Positions 1 through 12,030 of a stretch of 64,000 nt of DNA are shown one piece after another. Source of the DNA: Myxocyprinus asiaticus. Lineage: Eukaryota; Chordata; Actinopteri; Cypriniformes; Catostomidae. A model generated the notes under the pieces. The model was given only the letters and a program-made list of their open reading frames with translations. It made no database searches and had not been told where the DNA came from. The position numbers and the translations under genes were made by a program. Each line of letters starts with the position of its first letter. The first letter of the stretch is position 1. The stretch covers positions 35,917,501-35,981,500 of the forward strand of contig NC_059365.1 of assembly GCF_019703515.2 (NCBI RefSeq), written 5' to 3'.

Positions 1-236
1 GTATGTGTGCACACCTGGGAACAGTAAGAGAGATGATGAAGTGGATTAGAAAATAGAGGCTGGCGCTGAGTGAACAGTTTTGGCTCAGAAGAATGAAATT
101 GGTTTCCGGTGAATCAAATCTTCCCCCTGAGCACTGATCAAACCGTCAGCTAATCCCTAACAGCTAACCATCACTCTACTATGCCAAATGCCAGAATATA
201 TAAATGCAAAGTAAACCCTTTAATAATGAATATATA

Positions 237-1309
237 TAGGGGTGCACCGATCGATTGGTCACCGATCTAATCAGCCGATCTTCGTCTTAAGTCTGTGATC
301 GGCGATCGGCCGATCATGCCTAGAATCAGGGCCGATCTTTTTTGCAGCATGCATGGAATCCCACATACACTGCTACTCTAATGAATGAGTGCTTTCTCAG
401 CTGTTGATGCATGACAATGTGGCCTCTGAAGGGTGAATTGTTGGCAATTCTAAGTATTCACGAATTTAAACTTTCAGACATGTTATTCAGATGAATATGC
501 AGGTTTGTTTTTAAAAATGTGTAAGACTTACACGTATATGAATATTAAGTTGCCCATTTTCTAGAGTCATTACGGTAGTAATTCTGACTTGCTGCACTGT
601 GAGTACGAAGAGGATAAAGAGACAGCAAGCGGGTATAAAAACAAATTAAACAACAAATAAACATGCGTATACAAATCTGAGTATATGTGATGTAACATGA
701 GTCGTGAAAATCAGACGTTGCGTTGAGTGATAGAGACTGTTTGAGCACTTTCAGCTTCACTCCCTTCAAAATGCTCACTCGCGGTGTCAATCAAACATGC
801 ACGCTCTCCCCATGTGCTCTCAATATTTCATCAGTCACTTATCTCAGTGCTATTCTGTGAGGATCCCAATTTAAATTTGATTAATGTTGGTCACATTACC
901 ACTAATCACAGCAATAACATTTTAACTATAACAGCACCGCGTCTTCTTTACAGCCTTTATTAATTGTAATGTTAGTTAATAAAATTACAATTATTCATGT
1001 TAGTTCATAGTGCATTAACTAATGTTAACTAATATAACATTTGATTTGAAAAATGTAATAGTATATGTTATAACTAACATTAAGTTCATTAGTTCAAGTT
1101 AACTACAGTAATGTTGTTAAATAATGTTAACAAATGGAACCTTTTTGTAAAGTGTTACCGTAATTTAACTGTGTGGGGCATAAACATATAACTGCACAAT
1201 GTAACTTGCAAAAGTGTGGCAAAGGGCCACAAAATCGGTATCGGCCGATCTTAGAGTTAAGGTATCAGAGATACCATCGGCCTCAAATTTCCTGATCAGT
1301 GTACCACTA
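237..1309. mobile_element. hAT-like non-autonomous element with degenerate terminal inverted repeats
   Basis: The left end reads TAGGGGTGCACCGATCGATTG. The right end reads TGATCAGTGTACCACTA, its reverse complement with about four differences. The flanking 8-mers at 229-236 (AATATATA) and 1310-1317 (ACTATACA) agree at 6 of 8 positions, which fits an old hAT-type 8-bp target duplication. CGATCGGCCGATC-type palindromic motifs lie just inside both ends. There is no transposase frame. Classification rests on end structure only. A different short element (about 965-1159) is nested inside. Confidence 0.62.
965..1159. repeat. Truncated hAT-type MITE fragment (GTAACACTTTACA family)
   Basis: The stretch is rich in TTAGTTAATAAA and TTAACTAATGTTAAC motifs. 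It ends in TTGTAAAGTGTTACC, the terminal inverted repeat of a common fish MITE family; the opposite end of such a copy begins near 38217. It lies inside the 237-1309 element, so it probably inserted later. Its left end is not visible. Confidence 0.5.
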
Positions 1310-2004
1310 ACTATACACATACTGTATGTATGTATGCATCTGTATTGTTTGTTTGGTTCAATGTCAGAATTTTCCCCTTTCCCTGCTGACAAAACAGCCT
1401 AGTCTCAGATGGAACAGCCACAGATCACAGTCTTTTAGCTCATGTTTTGATGCATATTGCACACAAAATGGGAAAGCACTTGTGTAAATCCCAAGTTCAA
1501 ATGAGATAGCCAGACAGCAACACAGCTTCTGGAAGTTCAGGAGCACAGGCTTTCCTCAGTCTGCATGGGGAATTTTTTAAACTTTTTAAGTTATGAGTTT
1601 CCAGAGTTTGTGGATTTGCCAAAGTTAGCGATGTTAGTGCCATCAAATCTTAATAAAGATATTTAGAGTTTCGTCTGAGGCACTTAGACCTAGGTAAACT
1701 ATATATCCACATATTACTACATATTTTTCTGTGTTTTCTGTGCAACCGTTGTAAGCACTTGTGAGGAAGAGACTACCGCACCAATATTTGAATGATTTTT
1801 TTCCATGCCGGTCTGTTATTGTGTCTATTTCAGATAAATCCACCCTTAAACAGCATGTAAGAACAACTTGAACGATGGTTTGCTCCTTTACATGACAGTA
1901 AGACAGTCTCTTCCTGGGTAGAATCATTTGCACAGTGGACCAGATTTTATGTCACAAGTAAAAAGTCTGGCTTTTTTTGCACATCACAGTTAACAGTTAA
2001 GACT
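1310..2004. other. Non-coding interval, nothing recognised
   Basis: No gene is visible. A lone CAGCCTAGTCTCA at 1397-1409 resembles the end of the inverted-repeat element at 13616-14316, but no partner end was found. Confidence 0.5.
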
Positions 2005-3306
2005 AGTGCCCGGTCGGCCGATATTAGCCTTTCACAGATATATCGTATCGGCGTTTATGTTTTCCAATATGCGCAGATATGAAAACTGTTTTTTTAGAAC
2101 ATATAATACAGAAAACAATGCTTGGGGTGATTTAGAGTTGGTGTCATAACATAGTTTGTCCAGCAGAGCGCGCTCCGACTCCACTGTTTACAGAGCTGAG
2201 CTGAGATGGTTCTGCAGACAATGCAGAGTTAAGCGGTGTGGAGTTAAACGGTGTCTTCATGGTAAGTTGTTAACTAGTTTGTGAAATACATACTGGAAAG
2301 TTATTAAACAATGACCCCATCATTTTCCATTTTCAATTTAACTAATATAACGTTAACCCTGTCCCTGACAACCATGTCACTCATGTTTATCACATCTGTT
2401 TGCTATGTTAGCCAGTTATAGTTTGTCAGTGCAGTCAGTAATGTTGCAGATTGAAAGGTAAACATCAGAGCATCTTTTTGCAGCTCAGCAGACAATGGTG
2501 CGGTGGTGGATTGTGTCTGTTGAGTGTTGATTTCATGCTACGTTGTTACCTAGTTGGTGAGACGCAATTCTGGAAAGTAAATAAAGTCCACCTTTACTTT
2601 CCATGACAATGAGCTTATAGCTAACTAGCTAACCACGTAGCTACTTTCATACCTTGTCAGCTGAGTGGAAGCAAATGTGTAAACATGCATTCACCAAACT
2701 GTTTTATTCAGGATTCATAGTTTGGTACCCCCTTCAACTGAACAATTCCAGCCGTTGCATTTTCAAAATGTAATATATAAAAGTCTGGTTTTCCACCGTT
2801 GAAAGTTTCCCCTGAACTTGTATAGCAGAATATGGTGTAATACCGCTGCCGCTGTTTATCTCTTGACTTGGCAGGTGTAAATGCTTGTTGTTTTACAACC
2901 TGCCCCTAACTGACTGGCAGTATTAAAATAGTCAGCATTTGACTGATACTAAACAGTACTACAGATGTTTATTTAGCTATTTGTTTTATTTGTATTTATT
3001 CTTTATTTACATGGTCATCAACTGACTGAACATACAGTACTGATGTTTTTTAAGCTATTTATTGTATTTTTCTTTATTCTTTATTTTTTAAGTGTTCATT
3101 TCTAGAATTGATTGACAATGTATAATAATAATGTCAAATATTCTTTGATAAAAATATTTAAGAAAGCAGCCTTCTGAGTACCTTTGCATAGTCATATGGG
3201 TGCACAATCCACATAGAAAAGGTCTGTTTTCATTCCAGCTCAAAAATTAACGATATCGGCCACCATATCGGTAATCGGTGAATTCCCCCCTCTAAAATCG
3301 GTGAAT
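2005..3306. mobile_element. Probable hAT-like non-autonomous element (CCGATAT-rich ends)
   Basis: The left part (GTGCCCGGTCGGCCGATATT and following) and the right part (CGATATCGGCCACCATATCGG followed by AATCGGTG) both consist of CGATAT/CGGCCGAT motifs. These are typical of a cyprinid MITE family whose ends are runs of degenerate CCGATATATCGG. About 1.1 kb of AT-rich DNA lies between them, with no long reading frame. Exact ends and a target duplication could not be fixed, so the boundaries are approximate. Confidence 0.45.
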
Positions 3307-5190
3307 GTTGGACATGATCTCCAAATTTAAAATGTATCCTGTGTATTGTGGTGAAAATGTTTTGCTTCTGCAAGATTTTCCAATTACATATTATCATGAT
3401 CATTTAGGTTGTAAGAACATTTGGTGAAATGTTCTCACATTTGTCACTCTCTTTTGAAAACTCCATGTTCTCCCCCCTGAAGATCAGTCTCAATTAAAAA
3501 GAATGAAAAGCCTTTAAAAAGCTGAAGGAAGCAGAACAGGAATTGGTTCACATCATCAAGATTGATTTGTCACTTAAAAAAAAGGCACATTCGCAGCCAA
3601 CAATGGTTCCTTTTGTGCACATCAAATCTGAACCCCCCCACCCCCCCATTATAGACCTTCATGTCTTTTACACATTATCTGAACCACAAAATCATTCTCA
3701 GCTTTACACACTCAGCTTCAGCACAAAATATTTATGATGTACTGTAACAGTAGTTGTTACAGTTCTCAGGTATAATACACCAACACTAGAAAGGTGAATC
3801 TCACAAAACATTTCACAATTCACCTCTAAATCAAATCAAAAGAAAAAATAAACTGCATTTAACAAAGACAATGAATCCTTTTTTATTAAAGTTTTTTACA
3901 TTTTTACATAATTTTCATCACAATTAGGCAGTTATGTTAAAATCGGCCCCCAAAAACATTGATGTATTTACAGTGGGACTTCCACCATAATAACCGCAAA
4001 ACCACAAAAGCATAATTTTGGTAAAACCAAAATGAAAGTGAATGGTGACTAATACCAACATTCTACCTAACATCTCCTTTTGTGTTCAGTTGAGGAATGA
4101 CGTTATGTTGGTTTGGAACGACATGAGGGTGAGTAAATGATGACAGAATTTTCAATGTTGGGTGAACTTTTTCTTTAACGGTTAAAAAAAGAGCTATGCC
4201 AGCAATTCTGAGAATATTATGGACTATTTATGGTTGGATTAAATCATGAGAGATTATTAAATTTATTCAATACTACCAAAGGATGATAAATAAACTAGAA
4301 GCATTCATTAACGCTTTGGTGAAGTAATGTATGGACACTGCATCTGATAGGAGGTTTAGTTAGCCAGCTATCAACATGATGCATCAGTCCGAGCCGCAAC
4401 GCTAGCAGTGTATTTTAAATGTGTCAGAGGTAATGGGAAATATCCTCTTATGTTTTTGCTATCATGACTTGTAGTGAGTTTAACTCCATCAAAGGTGCAG
4501 TGTAGTGTGAACAGAGAAAATGCTCTCCATTCAAGTTTCACAATGAGGTAAATCCCATTGCATTTTATATAGAATAATATTTTGTTGCTTTTTGGTATCA
4601 GAGGCGGACTGGCCATAGGGAGAACTGGGACTTTTCCCGGTAGGCCAGCTGCGAAACGGGGCTGAATGGCCCACAATAAGCTTAAACAGGACACCCCCCA
4701 CCCCACACTAGCACAACAAATTTTGGGCCGGTTTTTATTTCAAATCCAGAGCCGATTTCTCTTCCTATTCTGCCCCTGCGTGGTATCCATGATGCTGATA
4801 TCTTCCACTCAAGATTTAGAAAGTTGGGCTACATGAAAATACATTACAGTGACAGTAAATATCTAAACTGTGTTTCACCAAATGTATCCATTTACAACAA
4901 AAGACTTACACATTGGACATGATTCCAACCATCATTCATGCACGCTATATGCTCATCCAGTTCATTTATTTTCATTCATTTTAATGGAAATATAAGAACA
5001 GCTTTTTGCATCGCCACATGATGAAGTGTGTATGTATGTATCTCCCTTGAGGCAGCAAACAAAGTCATCTCGGTGGGGTGGCAAAATTTATTTCGGTGTG
5101 TCCTTTCTTTATGGCACTGCAGCTTTGCACCCAGGGTGCATCAGTGTGTGTGTTTCTATTTGAGGTTTTATAATAGAGGGAACGTCTAAA
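3307..5190. other. Non-coding interval with MITE debris
   Basis: No gene is visible. At 4130-4182 the sequence TGAGTAAATGATGACAGAATTTT leading to GGGTGAACTTTTTCTTTAA is the right end of the TTAA MITE family seen complete at 32631-33294; its left end is missing. GGCGGACTGGCCATAGGGAG near 4604 looks like a piece of another dispersed fish repeat. The rest is unrecognised. Confidence 0.5.
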
Positions 5191-6345
5191 AAAATCCATC
5201 TTAGGCTGGTAGCTGTTTTTTGGAACATAGAACAGTAGCTGGGTATTTGCTTGTCAATGCTGATCATTGGCTGGTCGACCAGCTACCATTTTCCAAAAAG
5301 CAGTATGACTACCTTAAGATGGTATGACCAGAAGGTAGCTGATTTGTTGCTGATTCAAGATGGTCTAAGACCAGTTAATGACCAGCTTGGACCAGCTAAT
5401 GACCAGCTTGGACCAACTAATTATCGGCTTGGACCAGCTAATGACAAGGATGGACCAACTAATGGCCAGCTTAAACCAGCTTGGACCAACTAATGACCAG
5501 GTTGGATCTAATAATGTCCAGCTTGGACCAACTGATGACCAGCTTGGAGCAGCTAATGAGCAGGTTGAAACAGCTAATGACCAGTTTGGACCAGGTAATG
5601 ACCAGCTTGAAACAGCTAATGACCAACTAATGACCAGCTTTCCCAGGTACTGACCAACTTGGGCCAGCTACTTACCAGCTTGGACCAGCTAATGACCAAT
5701 TAATTACCTATTTAAAACAACTAATGACCAGCTTGAAATAACTAATGACCTGATTGTAACAACTAATGACCAACATGGACCAACTAATAGCAAGCTTTGA
5801 CCAACTAATGACCAGCTTGCATAAGCTAATGACCAGCTTGGACCAACTAATTACCAGCTTGAACCAGCTAATGATCAACTAATGAACAGCTTGGACCAGC
5901 TAATGATCAACTAATGAACAGCTTGGACCAGCTAATGATCAACTAATGACCAGTTTGAACCAGCTAATGATCAACTAATGACCAGCATAAAACAGCTAAT
6001 GATCAACTAATGAACAACTTGAACCAGCGAATGATCAACTAATGAACAGCTTGGACCAGCTAATGATCAACTAATGACCAGTTTGAACCAGCTAATGATC
6101 AACTAATGACCAGCATAAAACAGCTAATGATCAACTAATGAACAACTTGAACCAGCGAATGATCAACTAATGAACAGCTTGGACCAGCTAATGATCAACT
6201 AATGACCAGTTTGAACCAGCTAATGATCAATTAATGAACAGCTTGAACCAGCTAATGATCAACTAATGACCAGCATAAAACAGCTAATAACCAGCTTGGA
6301 CCAGTAAATGACCAGTTTGGATCTGGTAATGACCTGCGCTTGAGC
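5190..6345. repeat. Minisatellite turning into 32-bp satellite with 128-bp higher-order repeat
   Basis: The array is built from degenerate units of GACCAGCTTGGACCAGCTAAT type. From about 5870 it settles into a 32-bp unit (ACCAGCTAATGATCAACTAA plus a variable 12-base tail such as TGAACAGCTTGG). From about 5940 four distinct 32-mers form a higher-order unit. The marker CAGTTTGAAC recurs at 5951, 6079 and 6207, exactly 128 bp apart. Open frames across the array are by-products of the repeat. The first 150 bp resemble a MITE with CCAGCTACC-type ends, which may have seeded it. Confidence 0.9.
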
Positions 6346-7666
6346 ACCCATGGAAATGGCCGAGCACCCACTGAAAAGCACAAGATATTCCCCATTCATT
6401 TTCTCCATAGGAATTTCAAAAAAATATTTAATAACTATTTCTCAACCTTGACCCAAATCAGAAAGCTCTATTACTAATTAACGACATTAAAACATTTGAT
6501 TTGAAGCAAATACTTTTCAAAAATTGAAAAAAGCGATTGGTAACTGGGAACTTCTCTGATTGGTGGATCTCACTTAAGGATCACGGTTCCACTGGGAGAT
6601 CTGGACCCAGAGGAAATATTCATTGGATTTCACAAGACAGAACTGCAGATTGAACTCTTGATTAATGAATTCATCAAGCGCACTGCCACACAGAGATAAA
6701 ACTTTGTAATTGAGCAGACTGAGCATGCACAATCTTATAGTCCTTCCTATTACTTAGTATAAAAATGTTAATAGTTAATGGGCATTAGTTGCATGCATGG
6801 AAGTGTTCATGCATGCACCGTGCTTAGCCCAAATTACACAGATGAGGGCATACAAATATCATCACATTCTTCACAGAAAACTGCTTAAAAAACGGGAGAG
6901 GTGGCATATTAATTGCTGCTAAGGTTTAACTGTCCCAACTTTTCCAGACGCCCCATATTTTATCTCTTACAGGATGCCTAACGTCCTGTATTGAAGGCTT
7001 TGTGTCCTGTATTGAAGCAAAAAAGGGTCTGACAGCAAGACTCTTGAAGAGGACTCCCATCCCTAATTGAAGTGCTCAAAATGCTCAAGTGTTCCGCATT
7101 GCGTAAAACTTTTAACCTTATTGCATTGTGGTGGCTCACAGCCTGTGTGTTACCACACATTAGCGCATCTCTTTGGGTGAGTAAAGCCAATGTCTGTATT
7201 ATTTTAAAATATGTTTTCACTGCTTTGTCTGTCCTGTAACATACTTGACACAATGGGAATGTTCCATTCAGAAGTGATAATCCCTATGCCCCAGACTTTA
7301 CCTTCCACTGTCGGAGGGCTGAAAGATGTAATAAAACGGTCATTCTAAACTCACTTTAAGTCATATTTTATTGAAAATTCTCTTGTAACGATCCTACTGT
7401 GTTGCCATCATTATAGTTTTCCCTTTGAAGTGCACTGTGAAGGCATCATCTAAGCCATTTGGAACACAGTATATGTCTTCTCGTCGCAACACGTGACGAA
7501 ACAACCCATCGCACACCGACGTGTGCCCTATCATTATAGGGCACCGACCGGCAGAAACATAATTCGGCGCATGTGCCATCTTATGACCAACTATTGAACA
7601 GATCAGACTAGCTTGAAATCAGGAACAGTACCATGTTTCAATTTCAAAACACAGCTGTCTTTCAGG
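6346..7666. other. Non-coding interval, nothing recognised
   Basis: Only short spurious frames are present. I see no domain, RNA fold or element end that I can support. Confidence 0.5.
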
Positions 7667-7823
7667 AATAGTTCATCTAAAAATAAAATCTGTCATGTTC
7701 TCATCCTAATGTTGCTCCAACCCTTTCTTCTGCGGAACACAAAAGGAAAAATCTGAAAAAGCAATGTTTTGACATATAATGAGAGTGAATAATGAATTCG
7801 GACTGTCAAGCTCTAAAAAGTCA

Positions 7824-7863
<40 letters not shown>

Positions 7864-7915
7864 CATCATAAAGACACTGTAAAGTGTTCATGTGGCTTCA
7901 GAAGACTCTGTTACT
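7667..7915. repeat. Left-end fragment of TTAA MITE with (TAA)n microsatellite
   Basis: GGAATAGTTCATCTAAAAATAAAATCTGTCATG is a diverged copy of the GATAGTTCACCC left end seen at 32631. The MITE-internal TCTTCTGCGGAACAC and TGTTCATGTGGCTTCAGAAG motifs also remain. A TAA microsatellite of roughly 12 units (about 7823-7862) sits inside. The right terminus is missing. Confidence 0.6.
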
Positions 7916-7958
7916 TTTAGTGTGGTGGTAGTTTAAGATAGATTAGAAGAGGTTGTGA

Positions 7959-8912
7959 CCAGGGACATGCAAAGGGGAGTGGCTCGGTGGCCCAAGTTAC
8001 TGCCCCTTTGCCCTCCTGGGCTGAGGTGCCCCTCTGGAGAAAGAAATTTAATTTGCAAATATTAATTTTGCAGATGCTTTTTATCCACAGCGTCAAAGCA
8101 ATTAATAAATGATGAAAAGTAAAACACTCTCCACATATTTTTTTTTTTTTTTTTGTATGTTTATGTAAACGTGCGCTAGACAAACGTCTTCGGCTGTTGT
8201 GTTGCGTCTCTTGTTTTGCAAGCGGATAAGGCACGACAGGGGGAGGGGCGCTTGACACTTGAGCAGGTCCAAATGCATCAAACATGTGCATTAATAAGTA
8301 CTGACATTGCTTGAGCGCACCCAACTGTATCTAAAATTTGCTTTTGTTCATAAGTTGAACGATCAGATGGCAGAGCTAACGTAAGTGTAACGAGGCAGGC
8401 AAGGGTTATGAATCTAAATGCAGCTTTAATGAAACAAAGATAAACTAAGTAACTCACACAGAAACAAAACACAGGGAACCAAGCACAGAGAATAACATAA
8501 CACATGCAAAGACTGACAAAGAAACTAGGGAAACAAGGGCTTAAATACACAAGGGAAAACAAGGGAACGAGGAACACCTGGGGAAACAATCAGGGTAAAC
8601 CAATCATAAAATGAAACTACAAAAGGACTACAAAACACAGGAAACAGGAACGGGGAACGAAACAAGAATTTCAACATAAAAGTCTTGTCACAAACAGGGA
8701 ATACGTGACAGTAAGTCTCTAAACATTTATAATAAATTTTGATGTTATTTAAACTTAAATGAAGGCTGTCCAATTACTGCAGTTTCTGCACAGCTATATC
8801 ATAAAATTATAATATAAATGATAAAGAATGATAAAGTGAGCCCTTCCTTTTTTTTTCTTTTTTTTTTTTTCAGTTTGAGCCACTGCCCCTCAAAATGTCT
8901 GTGAACAGCTCT
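7959..8912. mobile_element. hAT-like non-autonomous element with 8-bp target duplication
   Basis: GGTTGTGA occurs at 7951-7958 and again at 8913-8920, a perfect 8-bp direct repeat of the hAT type. Just inside, GGGGAGTGGCTC on the left faces GAGCCACTGCCCCT on the right as an inverted match, but the outermost bases are diverged. There is no transposase. A solo LTR (8386-8710) lies inside and contributes 325 bp. The same GGTTGTGA also occurs near 9047, so chance is not excluded for the duplication. Confidence 0.55.
8386..8710 (-). mobile_element. Solo LTR, probably Gypsy-type
   Basis: On the plus strand it begins TGTAACGAGGC and ends ACGTGACA (TG...CA). It is flanked by identical 5-bp repeats GTAAG at 8381-8385 and 8711-8715. 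Read on the minus strand it starts TGTCACGTATTCC, has a TATTTAAG box in the middle and ATTAAAG near the 3' end, like U3-R of a fish Gypsy LTR. There is no internal region, so it is best read as the product of LTR-LTR recombination. Confidence 0.8.
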
Positions 8913-8920
8913 GGTTGTGA

Positions 8921-11314
8921 TTATTGTCCAATGGAATCCCATGGAATCAAATCAAAGTATCTCAGTGCATGACACTGTTGCTGCTTCAGACTTTTAACTA
9001 CCTGCCCAGCAAATAGAAGAGGAAAGCAAGCAGAGGGAGAGGTTGTGACCCCGGCTTCTCTGGTATTGAGAGGCATTGGTTACTTCAATGAATATCAAGG
9101 GCAGATCACTGCCATTATTCATCAGCCAGCTGTTTAAAGGTGCATAAATTTACACATATATTGGAGAAGACTGCATGAACTTCCTCCCCTCTCACTCTTC
9201 TCTGCAATATTGCCTTGCTCTGAGTTTGGTTATTGTGGGATCCTCACTAAACCTGGCACCCCAGAGGCATTGTGTGCACTTGTGGGTGGCAGAAGATTTA
9301 TAAACAAAGGACAGCCAGATCGCATTTGCCCGCTGAATTATTGAACAGAGATTTTATGAGTTTCCCCCCTCTCTCTCCATCACATCTTCTGTTTGGCAAT
9401 GTCATTCAGAGTTTACAGAGTTGCCAGCTGCCTAAATGATCTGTGAATTCCATGAGGAATAATTACAATATTTAAACTCATCCCATAATCCTTTATTTCT
9501 GCGTTGTGTCAAACATCTGTTGAGTTTCTGTTAGAATGTTTTCAGAACTGCTTACCTTGCTTGTGGTTCTAAAGCCAAACTGCAGCTTTGTGACATCAAG
9601 TGTTGGGTGTTTGTGTTTTGAGCTCCATGTGAAGGCTTTACATGTTTAATATTATTTAACTGTCTCACAAACTGTTCTAAATCAGTTTTCTCAGGTAATT
9701 TTGAAAGCACATGTGCATAGTTTTTCACAAAAAGCTAGAGGAGAATTAGATAGCATTAGACACTGCTGGGACTGGAATAACAAGGCTGTGAGGGATAGAC
9801 TAACAGTCTCTTCAATACGTTGTGCTCTTGTTTAAACTGAAAAATTTAGATAGTGTTTTGGAACATCTTTCCAAGAAATTTCAGTTGACAAAAAAACTCT
9901 AGAAAACATGAGTTGTATCACGTATTTGGAGCTGAAATGTCCTGTATTTGGCTGGTAGAAAGTTGGCAACCCTATTTGTTCAATTTACGCTGCTAAATGC
10001 ATCGTCACATTCTGTGAAAATGGTCCATAATAACATGGGCTATGTTTGGAATGGAGCTTACTACTTTCTGAATACTGTGCAGTATATACTGCCTACTATA
10101 AAAAAAAAAAAAAAAAAAATAGTATGTGAAACAGAATTATGCAGCGCTTCAAACAATAATATGTTATATTATTGTCTTACGACCTCATCATGTTGCATAT
10201 TATATTATTATTATAGTGAGTGGCATCAAGCTATCTTCTCAGAAATGAAAGTGATTATTTTACATTTTTAATTTAATTTAGTTTATAAATGTCTTCACTC
10301 TTGGCAGACTTGGCAGAATACATGAATGCTGTCGCCATCAATAGAGAAATGTGCTTTTTGCCCAAAAAGTGTGTAGTTACGGCATCTACCAGCAGGGGCT
10401 AATGGGACATTAAAATCAGCCAAACTTTGACCCCTTGGTTTGGATGCTATTCCATATAGCCTTGATGAGTTTGAATGAGCTTCAGATGGTTGAGTTCTTT
10501 CATTCACAGGAAGTCCAGACCACCTTGTGTTTTTATTCATGGTTTTGGTCATTTGAATCACTTTAAGCATGTATTTATATTAAGCCACATCTATCAATGG
10601 TAGAATAGCAAAAATAAATAGAAGAATATACACTTTAACACACATACAAAAGAAACCAATGAGCCATTCCATCAACCTGACAAATAAATTAACATGCATA
10701 GTAATGACTCTGGCTCCTCAGGCCCCCCAGGCAGAGTTCATCAACCCAGGTGCTTACACCTCTTAACACACTGAGTGGAGCATGTAATTGACATTCATTT
10801 TAATAACAATAGCACCTGTGTGTTTAATTATGTAGACTCCAGCCATCAAGGTCTGTACTAGACATCTAACCTCCAAAAGCCCATCCAATCCCTTATCAAA
10901 CCAAGGTATATAGTGTCCACTAATCCTGGAGCAGCTCAGTTCTAAAAGAGGAGAGCTTGAAGCCTGTTGACAAAACATTGGAGAGCAGGCCCTAATGCTG
11001 TGCCTCATTAGGATTACCCGGGGCTTGAGCCCTGGCAACATCACTCACAACGGCAGTCATGACAACAGGAGACTGCAGACCTGTCACAGAGCCCCGGCCA
11101 CAGCCAAACATACTTCAGGAGAAGGTAGAAAATTAAGTGAGCAGAAAAGGAGAGAGAAAGGGGGAAAGGAGAGCAAGGATTGATATCAGAGTATGTGAGT
11201 GGAGTGGAGTGACAGCAATTTCCCCTCCCCACTCAAAAGAGTTTTGTAATCACTTCAACTCCACTCCAGGTTTTCTATTTCTGCTCACATACAAAAAAAA
11301 AAAAAAAAAGAAAG

Positions 11315-11383
<69 letters not shown>

Positions 11384-12028
11384 TATCACTCCACTTTAGA
11401 AGTTATTTTAGTATGTTTTATTTTTACTTAATTCTATTTTTTGTATTTATTTCATATCAGGACATACTGTACTTGAACCCAGGTCTGCGCAAGCCAACAG
11501 GTCCCATATAGACCATTTCAATGACTTGAGGCAATTCTCATAGCAGCATTTTCAAAACCAAGAACTGTCAAAACAAAATGACTAGCATATACTTTTAAGT
11601 CTAGTCTGAAAATAAACAATGAGGTATCATTACCGGGCTCTTTTAAATAAGACTTTGAGGAATTTTTTTTTTTTCAAAGGACATCAAATGTCCATTTGTG
11701 TTTTGTTTTTCGTAAACAAATTCTGTTAGTTCCAGGCATCCAGGGAGCATCCAGCTGCCAAACAACACGGTCCCAATATTAATGTAGACATTTTATGACA
11801 ATCATGTTAACATTACAACTACGAGTCACTATGAATAAAGCGCCAAAAGCGTTGTTTTGAATGAGTTTGACAACTAACCAGAAATTTTCTAGAAACAAAT
11901 ACATCACTTCCCAAATCAACAAATATTCTTTGAAATAGTCTATATCCATCAGTGTGCCACCCTCTGCGCCACAGCTCCAACATGTTTTTTTTTTTTTTTT
12001 TTATGTCGAGAATGTCTGGGCAAAGATA
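8921..12028. other. Non-coding interval with simple repeats
   Basis: No gene is recognised. Poly-A runs lie at about 10099-10118 and 11293-11309, and poly-T at about 11984-12002. Stretches around 9000-9480 and 10690-11110 are less AT-rich and free of recognised repeats, so they are candidates for unique or conserved non-coding DNA. That cannot be judged without alignment. Confidence 0.5.
11316..11382. repeat. (CA)n microsatellite
   Basis: About 33 uninterrupted AC units follow a poly-A run. The open frame across it is a repeat artefact. Confidence 0.97.
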
Positions 12029-12030
12029 TA

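Noticed and set aside
5251..5653. Open frames rich in Asp-Gln-Leu-Gly-Pro repeats
   Set aside because: They are read-through of the minisatellite, whose unit is free of stops in two frames; there is no start context or domain.
10295..10570. 91-codon minus-strand frame near 10.4 kb
   Set aside because: No motif, start context or flanking exon signals; length is within chance expectation for this window.
11137..11511. 124-codon frame with His-Thr repeats
   Set aside because: Encoded by the CA microsatellite and poly-A run.
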